Shown here: in pieces, positions 14,069-26,000 of the stretch
Numbering within the stretch: position 1 is the stretch's first letter
Layout: every line of letters starts with the position of its first letter
Source: Trichoplax sp. H2
Taxonomy: Eukaryota > Placozoa > Uniplacotomia > Trichoplacea
Assembly (NCBI GenBank): GCA_003344405.1
Contig: NOWV01000081.1
Span: 62,001-126,000, forward strand
Direction: 5' to 3'
DNA: 64,000 nucleotides
Notes under the pieces: model-generated
Told to the model about the DNA's origin: nothing
Seen by the model: the letters and a program-made list of their open reading frames with translations, nothing else
The model's database searches: none
Program-made: the position numbers and the translations under genes

Positions 14069-15236
14069 CTAGTCATCACTACCAGAAATGGAAAGTCGAT
14101 ATGTTAATTCAAGTGAATATTCTATATTGTTCTTTATATTAGACTGGGATTAGAAAGTTTCCACTTATGGCGTAAATGCACTACCTCTTAACATGAAGGT
14201 GTAAACAGCTACTGATAATATCGAAAGATCAGATCAAATGATTACTACTGCAGTAACTAGATGATTGAATAAAGTAATCAATGACGTTTTTAGAAATATC
14301 TATCTGTCTGTCAGAGAGCCTTTATCCAGTGTATTAATTTCTTTAAAAATTTATTTCACCAAAAAAAGGAGGTGGTTTCGAAAATGGCATTCGTTTATAA
14401 TAAATATATATAATCAATGCGGTAATGACGAAGTCGTTGGAGTAAATATATGCTATGGTTGTTACTTTCAGATCTGTGTTACATTTAGATATAAATGTTT
14501 AAAGTCATATTGTATTAGTTAAGTGAAGAAGATGAAAGTTGTAAAATGTTGATCTTGAAAGTGCTTTACATTTAGAGTTAATTATAATAATCTATTATCA
14601 TCTTTTTCCTTGTTATAGCTAGCTAGAGCATTAATCTTATGCAAGATGGCTCAATTCATTATGATTATCATGGTTAACTTCGAATTAATTACAGCTTTTC
14701 AGATTTTTTATTTTCACTCACATAGAATGCTTGTGTTATTGAACTATCGTTAAAAGTAGGAAATTTAAATTAATCGTACGATAATTAAAGACAGCACGAA
14801 TATTACAGTTTCTGTAATATTTTTTATAGGACTATTAAACAAAAATAAAATATCATGATAATTGTATGCTGTTATGATGCGATACATATGATGGAGAGTA
14901 AATTACCTGTAAGTAAAGATAATTCAGTCCGTTAGCTTACATATCCTGAAGAACAGTATCGTACAAAACGAAATCTGATTAGTTTTAATGTCATACAGCA
15001 AATGTGACCAATAGCTTTTTTAAGAGTAGGCACATTTAGTTAATGACTCTAATCATCGTAATTGATTATCAGATGTTTTGCTAATTAATTACAGTATATA
15101 TAGTTGCGATGAATCGTCATATTACTGTATATTGGTCGCTGATGTATTAAAGACGAAATAAAAAATAATCTGGCCATTTGCATATCTACTCAAAACGAGT
15201 ATCAGTGTGCTCTTGGATTAACCTTTTCATCATAAC

Positions 15237-15710
15237 AGTACCTAAGTTACTTAGAGGCCCAAAATATAGCTATACTAGTATCATATGATTATTATACTTT
15301 CTAAGTAGATTTACTGTGTTATAAGAGAGTATCCATCGAAAAGAATTGACCACCGTAAATGTAAACTACAATTTATTTAATTGTATGATTACGCGTATTT
15401 ATTGCGATTAAAACTATTACCAGAATTAATATAGCATGCCTTATCTACAACATGAGTAGCTGTAGTTATAGATTCTACCCATTAGCTTTGAAATGCAGCT
15501 AAATAAAACAATCCGGCTGTATTAGTATATGCATGCTCCGGGGTTAATTCTCGTCGTGAAAACATTACCTACATTACTTAGAGACCGCCAATGTGGTTAT
15601 ATCATGTGATTATTATACTTTCTGAATAGATTCACTGTATTTTGAACACTTATTGAAAAGTATGCACCACTGTAAAGGTAAACTGCAATCTATATATACG
15701 AATTGTGTTA
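15237..15710. repeat. diverged direct repeat, about 150 bp, copies 330 bp apart
   Basis: The stretch at about 15237-15385 (ACCTAAGTTACTTAGAG, then ATGATTATTATACTTTCT, then TAAATGTAAACT) is echoed at about 15567-15705 (ACCTACATTACTTAGAG, GTGATTATTATACTTTCT, TAAAGGTAAACT). Order and spacing of the shared blocks are kept while many bases differ, so this is an old repeat family or segmental duplication. Confidence 0.7.
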
Positions 15711-18700
15711 ATGCCAACGATTGATTACTAAGCTTAAGTACAAAAGGATCGAATTATTTGTACTACAAGACTATAATTTGATTTAGTATAACATTGTAAG
15801 TGCAGCATGAAGCATTAACGGAAGGTATAATTTATGATTGTAGCGATTTCCGCTTAATTTTTTCGTATTATGCACACACAATACGTACAGTTATCTTCAT
15901 GAGTTGCTATTCGTAAATCCATGTAGCAGTTATGCCGTCGATTCGTTACACACATACAACACTCTAAATCATTTGCATGCAGAATACGAAAAGTAAAATC
16001 TGTTTTAGTAAAAGATTAATTATCAATGCGATGGCAGAAATTTGCAACGTCTGATTTGCCGTGATATCTGAGAAGATTCTCCATATACTCGTTAGTGCTA
16101 TAATTATATACAATATTGACAATTGCATGATATGTGTTGTTGTGTGTTTATGAATTAAACTACCAGTGCATAGACTATCTATTAGTAACCTCCATACTTG
16201 TCTCTTTTTGTTGCTTGTAAATTTATAGTAAAATAAGTAATAAAGATTATTAAAGAAGCACGAATTTAATTGACTGATAATATCATGATACAGCACCATA
16301 TTATTACAGTCACTATTTAGCATCTAGTATATGATAATTAATTAATTATTCACATAATGATGCGTCTAGAGTGATATCCCATATTGTCATGGTAATTTAT
16401 CCGATTTCTAGCAACATCTGTAGCGCTTGTATCGGTTACTAATTAAATATAGACGGAATAAGGTTAATATTATTCTTGGCCAAATTATGTACATAGTTAT
16501 CGAGATAATGATAAAAATTCCACCTATTCTTCTCGTTGTTATTTATTCCGATAAATAACACGAATACAAAAAAGTAATTGTTTCCGCATTCCTCTAAACG
16601 TAGCACAGAAAGCATTTTTTGCACCTTTTTATAAATAAATCTTTCTAAAAGAGTCAATAGTTTACGCCATATTTTAATATTAATTAATACAGCTTTAACA
16701 ATTCTCATTAATTCACGTTTTCTCTTGCCTTGCTATATCTTCTACAATAATAACTTATTATCATATCGTTTGAAATGCTTTCTGTAATATTAAAAGTAGA
16801 ATGAAATACATCATGGTTATAGTCCCTGATTATTATTTAGAAAGCAGAATAATAATCACTGTAGTATGTAGCACTATCTAGGAAGTAGAACAAGGTATCT
16901 TACTATATTGGCAGCCCTATTCAGATTAAGAACCTAGAATTTAGTGGTAAAGACATGATACTTGTCACCAACTGCTAATGTACGGCGAAATCATGCCCAT
17001 AATAACATTTACATTAATGCCTTTTACGTTAGTGAGTGCAAAACAAGTTTGTCTGATTTCCAATTTTCTGTAATTGTTCATTGTGTAAATCAGATTGGCT
17101 AGCTAAATAACCTTGGCCTGTCCTCGATCTATTCCGTTGTTGCAATAGGTATAGCAGTCTTTTCAAAACTTACTAAGTTAGTACTGTAAGCGTTAAGTAA
17201 TTTTTATCTTATCTAGTTAGATTTTTTGGATCTGTTGTGGTCGATTTGCGTAAAGCTTACTGCTCCGAATATTTTTCCAACCTTTTCGTCAGCAATAATA
17301 TTATTTGCAATATTCGGTATTTTTCGAAATCAGTAACCGTCATAAGACAACGACTACCGCAAAGAGAAGTCCTTGTAGTAATTCCTGGTTAAGATAGGAC
17401 GACCCTAATTTTAATAGCCAAAGTACGAGTAGATTACGGCTGACATCTAGGCTGCATGTATTTAATGCTAGGTAAATTTTCGATCAATTATCGGGTGCCT
17501 TTACTCAACCTATTTCTTTATTCTGCAGTTACTGCAAATAAAGACTATTTGATTGCCTCATTCTTCAGTAGCCACTATCCACGCAAACTTTCTAAGCTTT
17601 ATTATAAGCTAACTTCAGCAATAATAATTAAAGTGAATCAGACAATTTTTAATTAGCACCATATGATATACTAGAATAAAGAAGTACAATAAATAAACTA
17701 TATTAAACAACCTCATTCCTCTGTTATTGTCATGTCTAGTTCATATTTAAATCATTAGCTAGGTTTATAAATAGTTCATTATAAATTTCAGATCTATTTC
17801 ATCTTGAGACAGATCATGTCAAGAGTAGATAATGATATGATTTAACTATTGGCTTTCGAAGTCTTGATGTAGCAATTAATGACAGAAGTTACTGAATGGC
17901 ATCAAAAAATATGCTAAACGATCTCTTTCTGCTACCAATGTTATAGGTATTTCCGGTTGAATTCATTAGCTACCTTTACAAACTGCAGATTACTGCTTCC
18001 GCCTTACTTTTAATAGATAACGATATCCTTCCTTGTACTATAATCAACAACCCTCCTAACTGACACAATATACAGAATATCCGTAATATTGGTCCTTTCT
18101 TAGAATGGTATTCTTTCACATAAAGGACAAATAGCAGTGATTTACCAGCACCAATTTAGCCTTAATTGACTCTACTTTTAAGCCTAAAATGTGGTATTCC
18201 AGTAAATTATTGAATTTTTTAGTCATGTTGTGTACCATACTTGTAAATTCTACTATTTAATTCTCTATACGGTATACCTATTGCTAGGAAAAAGTTATTT
18301 AACTTCTTAAGAATGTAGTATCGATTCGTAATTTACTGATGTTAAAGATAGAAGTTTGTACTGGTTTCTGTATAACGCTGCGCTTTGAGTAATGCAAATG
18401 GGTGCCTGGAAGCATTTGCATACGTGCATGAATATTTTACTATCATACTGTTCTGCTAATCATTGAAACTTTCATGGAATAGAAATCACGATTAAAATGT
18501 CTCACTAATTACACCCATAGTGTTATAAATTCTATTATTTCAACTTTAAAAGAACTAATAGAACATAGCGGCAAACAGCAATCTATCAATAAATCTATCT
18601 CACTATCGTTTGTTCTCGAAATCCTGATGTAGTAGTGATACTGGCATAATTATCCTCTAATTTTTAGTTAGAAAAGATATTACACACTAGAAAACCTCAC

Positions 18701-19068
18701 AGTTCTATTGATGACATTATTTCGTTGAATTTTAAAGAATTGTACTACTTTTATAAGTACAGAAACATAGCCTTAATATCGAAGGAAGATCAAGAATTTT
18801 TAGACCGTTCTAAGAACAGAACATTATTTCCTACACGTGCTGTTCAAATCAGAATCCTAAGAGTATTTTTCAGATTTCTATATTTCACTAAAATCTTATT
18901 ATTGAATCTACCTTACTGGATTACAGCTATCGCTTGTTAATTTAATTTTTTCTTGCACAATCGAAATACAGAAAATGCAATAATCCTATTAATTTAGAAT
19001 GCAATCTGGCAGAATGATTATTTAAATTTCATTTATTGATCTAAGCATACTCTAATTAGCGCCGTTAA

Positions 19069-19133
19069 AAAGTAGATATACGTGAGTATTAATTTACTCA
19101 TATTGTTAATTAATACTCACGTATATCTACTTT
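19069..19133. repeat. 27-bp-arm perfect hairpin
   Basis: Arms 19069-19095 and 19107-19133 are exact reverse complements (AAAGTAGATATACGTGAGTA at the outer left) with an 11-base loop. It lies in the gene desert with no nearby coding end, so it is unlikely to be a transcription terminator. Confidence 0.9.
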
Positions 19134-20437
19134 GCGTCTACACTGTACAAGAATTTAACTAAAAACGTTAAGAGAATTACTGCATTATGATTGTTGTTAT
19201 GTCACTGGTAATAGTAATCTATCGAGTAATATCACTTAAGTTTACAGCTAAAAAAATGTGATTAATCATTGTAAACTGTATTTTAAAAATCAATCGCTTA
19301 CGTGAGAAAATATTAGTCTGCTAAAGACTGATCAAATATTTCGTTTAAAGAGAAAGATAGAGGAATGAATATATTTACACATTGTAATAATGATTGCCAA
19401 GAAATAAATATTACAGGCGATACAGTATTAATAATAATGGCTAGAATTATTATCGACGAAGATTACACTTGGTGTTACTACAAATAAAATTAAAGTAATT
19501 TTTTCATTAACACACGATATCATAATTTTTCGAAATAATATAGTGATACAGTTAAGTCGATACAGAAGTCAGAGTCGGAGAAGGAGTCATCTTGTACACA
19601 CATACAATAGAATAGTAAAGATCTTGTTCAATCCGAAATCGAATTTGCTCACAATATATTATATGAGCTATTACTTCTAAGCATGATCGTTATATGAATT
19701 AATATTCAATGCTACCTCATGCTTATAGTCATATATAACATTCGTAGTCATTTTAAAGATGAGTTGATGAACTCTAATTTTTACCGACAATTTTCCAACT
19801 GTCGTCGAAGAAAAGATTAAGAATAGCTTTTAATGATTACAATTGTCAGACTATTTGGCAACATAGTCTAATGATCAGATAGTATACTATCGAGTAACAT
19901 GCTGTAACAAAGGAAGCATATAAAAACGGAATTGGTATCAATTAAACTTCAAGTCAACAATAATTGCTTTATCGTATCATGACAGCATTTTTTCTCGCCG
20001 TCTACAATAAATCAATTACTAACGCCATTATCAGGCATATATCACGATATTGATTAAATCGATTGAATGGTTGATCAAGTATGAAATTTAATGACATACA
20101 GTAAGAATAGCTAACAATGTATATGGGCTAACATCGCTAAGCACTGCTGGTTAATATTGAGATGGCGTAGTAATTTGACAACCGCTATTCAAAAAATGTA
20201 TTTTACTAAGTTATAGTTGAAGGCACTACTTTCAAATGATAAGTTAACTTTAGTCAGTATTAGTATGTTTTGTGATCATTAACTTCATCTTAACACCTCG
20301 ATAATGGTATAACGTTTTTAAGCTCGACTAAAAATTAATTGATGAATAACATCTGGCTAACTTAAAGTTACTAGAATCATATTAAATTAGCTACCAATTC
20401 GGTTAAAAGTTACTCACAGTTAATATTTGAACGTCGA

Positions 20438-21340
20438 TCACGATCGTTTAGCAAATTTAGACTTATGCTTAGGAATTTTAGGATCATAGACTGCATTTTC
20501 CATATCTATATTCGGCTCATAGCCGATCTTTTTCTTGATTTTATAATTTGTATTGGTCATTTTTCGATCTTGATTTGGTATGATAGGCTTTATATCATGT
20601 TCACCAGTAGTACCTAATGAAAAACGTCTAAATTTATGGGTATGATTTGATTTTCCAATCGATTTACCTTGATGAGTTGAGGATAAATCTCGATAACTAT
20701 CAACAATTTGTGATATAGTTTTGTGTGCGTCAGAGGAACGACGATGATTAATAGTTTGACCAGTTGTTGGATGAGTAAAAGTATGCTGATGCGGTGACGA
20801 TAACCTATCGGTCGTTTGTAACTGCTTGATTGAAGGCGGTGTTTTTGGTGAAGATGGAGCCGAAATACTTCCTGTATCAAATATACTAGGTAGTGAGTTA
20901 TGATGACCGCGTCTTCTTCTACACCCTTGCTTTAGTAAAGCGTCGTCGATGAGAACAGAATTAGTTGTTGGTATATTATGTAATGACCTTGATGTAGGCA
21001 ATCTATTCTTATGTTCTGGAAAGTCATCGTCGAAAGAAAATAGTGACGTCTCGCTAGATTTAAGATCGCGCCTTCGTTTGGGTGTTGTTGGTGCACTTTT
21101 GCTCTCGAATCCATCTAAAGATATATCAGAATTACCACTTATACTGACTTTATCTAGTGATGCTTGAAGGGATGAAATTGATTTCGACATGTTGCGAATG
21201 GCTTTATCTTCCGATTTAGCTATACGATCTAGAACGGATGTTAATCGTTCTTTCTCTCGTTTATTGGCATTACATGATCGTCCAATAGTTTTACCTGGTG
21301 GATGAAGACTAAATAAAGTTGCAGGTGAACTAGGTAACAT
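20438..21340 (-). CDS. Ser-rich, basic, largely disordered protein of unknown function
   Basis: A 300-codon open frame without a recognised domain. Near the N-terminus (about 25-65) is a charged, probably helical segment (KREKERLTSVLDRIAKSED onward). The rest is rich in Ser, Thr, Pro, His and basic residues. Two similar motifs, SAPTTPKRRR and SAPSSPKTPP, and the sites FRRFSLG, HRRSSDAH and TSRSLHN look like proline-directed and basophilic kinase sites, some suited to 14-3-3 binding. Composition and length argue for a real coding exon. The base run just before the ATG (pyrimidine-rich ending in TTAG) could be a splice acceptor, so an upstream non-coding or coding exon is possible. It lies downstream of, and in the same direction as, the BAR-domain gene, but that gene has its own stop at 23018. 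A cytoskeletal or signalling scaffold role would be speculation. Confidence 0.65.
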   Translation of the reverse strand: MLPSSPATLFSLHPPGKTIGRSCNANKREKERLTSVLDRIAKSEDKAIRNMSKSISSLQASLDKVSISGNSDISLDGFESKSAPTTPKRRRDLKSSETSLFSFDDDFPEHKNRLPTSRSLHNIPTTNSVLIDDALLKQGCRRRRGHHNSLPSIFDTGSISAPSSPKTPPSIKQLQTTDRLSSPHQHTFTHPTTGQTINHRRSSDAHKTISQIVDSYRDLSSTHQGKSIGKSNHTHKFRRFSLGTTGEHDIKPIIPNQDRKMTNTNYKIKKKIGYEPNIDMENAVYDPKIPKHKSKFAKRS

Positions 21341-23017
21341 GGCTAATTGAAGTTAAAAGGAGCAAGAATAATAGTATAATTACAATGAAGAGCTAAAATT
21401 GGCAACCAATTTCTTTTTGATCTATATCAGGTTATATCGCAAAAAGTGATAAATAGAATTAACTTTTTTGAAAGAAAAGATTATCATAAAGATTCTATTT
21501 CTACCTTGGATCAAAATTTAAAAGGAAAAGAAAATATCTAATGATCAAACTTCGTAATCAATATCGTGATAATTTTTATAGTGTATATTAATCAACATTA
21601 GAAACGCTCTAGTCCATTATTAAATATGAATCCATAGCCATTATATCGTATCAATTGAATTGCAATAAAATTGTATCATTTCCTTTCCAGTCCGATTTTC
21701 TCAATGTCGCCAACCTTTTCTCTGTGTCTGTTGCAATCAGTATTCATCGCAGGGTAGCGACAAGAAAATTGTATGTCATTCTGTCACTGCTAATAAGCTA
21801 GTTAAACTCAGTTGTAAGCAATTTTAACGATACAGTCTTAATAAGGAACAACAAAGTACATCGCTAAATGACTGTAGCGAAAATAACTAGACTAAAGCTA
21901 TTTCAATAATACTACAATAGGCTTTTTATTAATCATTTTCTTGTTATTTAAATTGCTACTCCTAAAAGAATTGATACTGGGCAATTATCATAAACAATTG
22001 TGATGCAATTATGTTCCAATCTATTATGTTCTCATCTGGTCTGTAGTACAGTATACGTATACTGGCAGTGCGTTACGTATGATATGGTAAAGGAAGCGAA
22101 ATGAGAGATTATCCATATACGAATAGGTTACAAATATATTATACATTCATATTATACTATGGCGATCGTTCTCTAACTTTTCTAAGTTATAATTAAAATT
22201 ACTTCTGAATACTTATATTCACTGCTCTGGTTATTCTTTTTACTTCGTTTTATAATACACGAGACTAGCAACATTAATCAATTCTTACTTCATACTCCAA
22301 ATATATTGTGTTGTGTCTATCAATTGTTTGACTATGTCGTCTATAAATAAATACGAGTATGCATAAATATAAACGAATAACATCAATGATATGAATCTCA
22401 AGTCTCCAGACAAAAGTGATACTTTTATTCATAAACGGCACGGACTGAGCTCTAAAAAGTTGAGCATTTCTGTCCAATAAATAATAGAGATCCAAATTAA
22501 TAATTGTCTTAGCTGCAAATTATCACAGTACCTACACAGTGATAAAATAGTGAAATCAATAAATCTGGCGATGGGAATACTTCATGATGTTTGATAAATT
22601 CTTAACAAATCATAATTGGTTTTACCAACTCTTACCACATTGATGTAGCATAAAATAAAATCTATAATACAATATAGTGTAGTTGTTGAAATGGCTTAAG
22701 TGATCATATAACACTCTAGTTTGAGGTAGCACGTGTAGCATATTCTGAAGTACTTGAACACATTTCGATGTAGGGCAGTAAAATAGAGTATATATAGTGC
22801 GATTTACATTAATATAAAAATTTACAGCATCTATTTTGAAGTAAAGCTCTTATATTTAAAGATGCAGGAATTTACAATACTTTCATAAATTTTAATTCAT
22901 AATTAAAAGTATTTTTAAACGTGTTGTGATTTTGTAATGTAATATCTTATTTCATACAAAAGATTCATAACTTTAAAGGAAAGATGCAACAATTGTGCTC
23001 AATAAAATAAAGGCAAT
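21341..23017. other. intergenic between two minus-strand genes
   Basis: No exon chain is seen. It should contain the promoter of the Ser-rich gene and the 3' end of the BAR-domain gene. A short frame at 22274-22495 (minus) has no recognisable features. Confidence 0.45.
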
Positions 23018-26000
23018 TTAAATTACGGAATGGTAAACTGTCCTTTTTCCTTCTTTCTTAGGCGAAATTGGCTCGTGTTGATCATCTTGATGTGTCTTCT
23101 CTAAAATATCTTGTCTTACACGAATTCTATTTGTAGGTACTGGTGAATGCGTACTCTCTACCACACGGGGCTCATTTGGTGAATGATGATCTTTACTGGT
23201 CTCTGAAGGGACTTGAGTACTCGAAGAATCCTTAGGTGACATACCACTAAAAGTCTCTCTGTAGTGACCACTACTGCAAACTGACGTACTTCTTTCCCAA
23301 CATGGATATATGGGCCACATTCTCCCGTAATCCTTTCAAGTCGTAATTATTCGAAATCGAGTTATCAGTATAAGATTGCGTAGAGATGAATATTATAATT
23401 ACGACCCGTTAAATAAAATTTCGCTACCATCCGTATGTGCACACACATTGAAGAGGTTGGTCAAAACTTAGATAACATATTTAATTGCTGTAATATAAAA
23501 TCTACATGAAACTTACGCCTCTACGAATATCTTCCATACTGACATAATTTTTATATCTAGCTTCATCTGCCGCGCTGAAAATGAAATAATGTGATTGTAA
23601 GAAAACAAGACTTATTGGAGTGTAATTTTTAAAGCCATGAAAAATCATTTCTAAAGTAGCCTTCAATCACGGTACCTAGTAGCAACTGCAAATAATTCTG
23701 GACCAGCTACGCCTTTACCGAGTGAAAATATACTTTCGCTGCTGCTGCTATTACTATTACATTGCGTTCCATTCGGTGAATGTCTATAATCCCGATTCCT
23801 ATAGTAATCGCCACCACTTGCTAACGATAACGAACTTCCAGAATAATTACTGTATTGACTACCACTGATGTTACTTCCTAAAAATAAGTACAATACGGGT
23901 TATGTAGTTATAAGTATCGTAGATAGCAAAGCCAACAATATACGTTTATACCTATACTTTCACTTAAGCCTGAGCCAATGATGCCATAATTTCCTCCATG
24001 AGCGTATTTACGATAATTTATATCACGGTGATCTACATTCCTCGCTATTTCGTAATGTCGATTACCCCACGCAGATTGATTACTATGAACTAAAAAATAC
24101 TCAATTAAGATAAAAGTGTGAACCTTGATTCAAAAATTTTTGAAATTTAATTTATTGATAAAAGTACCTGTGCGAACATGCCTTGTACGTTCATCATTTT
24201 CTCTTCTAGAAAGAAATGCGATTACATTTTGTATGTCTGAGTCTGATGGAAGGTTTGATGCAATACCTTCTGGGTTCACTAGATAAGAAATACTTTAATA
24301 AATTTTATCGCGTATTGATTACAAGTTACAAAGAATCTTTGATATTGCTGGGTTAAATTTTGACTTACTATTTTCCATTTCATCGGCAGTAGGGATATCA
24401 ATAAAGGAAGTGGCTTCAAACCATCCACCAGGAACGTCTTCTACCTCTTCTGTAGCCTATGTACGTTGAAAAGAAAAATTCATAATTTACTTTAAATCAG
24501 AATAATCGTCTAGTGTAAGAAATATCTATATTTACAATTCACATGTCTCTCAAGTTAACTAATTATTACACACACCACGTATTCATGATCAGGTCCATAA
24601 GCATCATAGTCGTCTCCGTCACTGATCGATTCTAAAGGCATGATATTATTACTTGATTGAAAACTTAATGAATTATCCTTAGATGAATTAATTTCTGGCT
24701 TTGATTTCCAAGTGCTAGGCGAACCGTGAATCGAGTGACTTCTTCGACCTTTCAATTGAAAGTTATAGGAGTCAAAATATTATAAACTTAACCCTTAATG
24801 GATCACTTCGTATTGCCATAAAGACGATATCTTGATCTGCAATATGAATGGATGAAATTAAAAGAGTACAATACCTGGTTGGTATGATTCATCCCTATTC
24901 CATTGCGTTCGATTATTAGGGAAAGAATTTCTTTTGGCTTGATCATCTTCCATTGCGGCTGCAAAGGCATCACTCTCCAGAATTGTAGGAGATTCGATCG
25001 TTGGCAAAGGATCTCTCGATGTTTTTAACATACCGCTACCTTTACTTTTAGATTTTTTACTAGAGAAAAGCTTAAAAGGTTTACGCTTTTGCTTATCAGA
25101 TTTGTAGTGCGTCGGTGTTATCATTGAGGGTGGAGATTCCAATCGTTTTTGAAGAGTGACATACGGTAGCTGTTGAGACCTAGTGGAATATATAAAGATA
25201 TCAGTTAGACCCGGTAAGACTTTACCAGTCAAAGTACAGAAATTATGACTCATAACAATAGTACATATTTTATGCATAATCTATATTTTAGCTTACCGGC
25301 CGGCAATAAAATCTTTGATATTGAAAAAAGCAATGTACGTTGCATCTACTACACCAAAGTGATCACAAGGGTCTATATCACGACATAAAAGGCCAAACGT
25401 AGCAGAATCTTCAACAAGCCACCTAGTGTTCCAATCAAGTAAGGCATATCGTATTTAAGCGATTGACAGTGTTAAATATTTTTACAGACTGATAACAATA
25501 CAATTGTGAAATTATACCATGATGAAGGAACAGCAACAATGAGGTTATCCCCGTTCGCCATTATCTGAGCTGGATGAGTATCTTTAGAATCACTACTCTG
25601 CTTGACCATAACCTTATTAGGAGAATTTTATGCTCATATAAGTGCAATACAAGAAAATATAGATTACTGATATCATATGAAAGACTGGGATAATTTTTAT
25701 GGTGATCCAGTTATTAATGTAGTCTGCGTGTAGAAAGGCAAGAAACATACCAAATTAGACTTCCCAAAAACTAGTTGGACAGCAATTTTAGACGAATAAT
25801 TAGCGACGGAGCGAGAAATCTGATGCAATACGCTGATAGCAAGATCCTTTTGTAGATCAGCTGATATATGTAATCGGTTATGATAGGTCGTGGCCGATAT
25901 CAATTTCATTACGGCTTTCTATATAAATAAAAATAGAGTCTAGTACTCCCACTCTTACTTTTATAGTTATATATTTACAATCTTAGGAAATATTGGTAAA

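Larger units (their letters stand above)
7932..20437. other. 12.5-kb AT-rich gene desert
   Basis: I see no gene with a recognisable product here. Frames of 60-119 codons (for example 15964-16323 and 16439-16708 on the minus strand, 14265-14522 and 18725-18940 on the plus strand) lack domains and look like chance frames in AT-rich DNA. The region around 8690-9700 translates into hydrophobic pieces broken by many stops, which may be a decayed membrane protein but is not firm. Supported contents are the hairpins at 13901 and 19069 and the diverged duplications at 12174 and 15237, listed separately. Confidence 0.5.

Noticed and set aside
15964-16323. 119-codon minus-strand frame with hydrophobic segments
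   Set aside because: AT-rich DNA commonly gives Ile/Leu/Phe-rich text; no motif, no signal peptide or neighbouring exons.
20614-21167. Three frames overlapping the Ser-rich gene
   Set aside because: Shadows of the 300-codon frame; composition is less protein-like.
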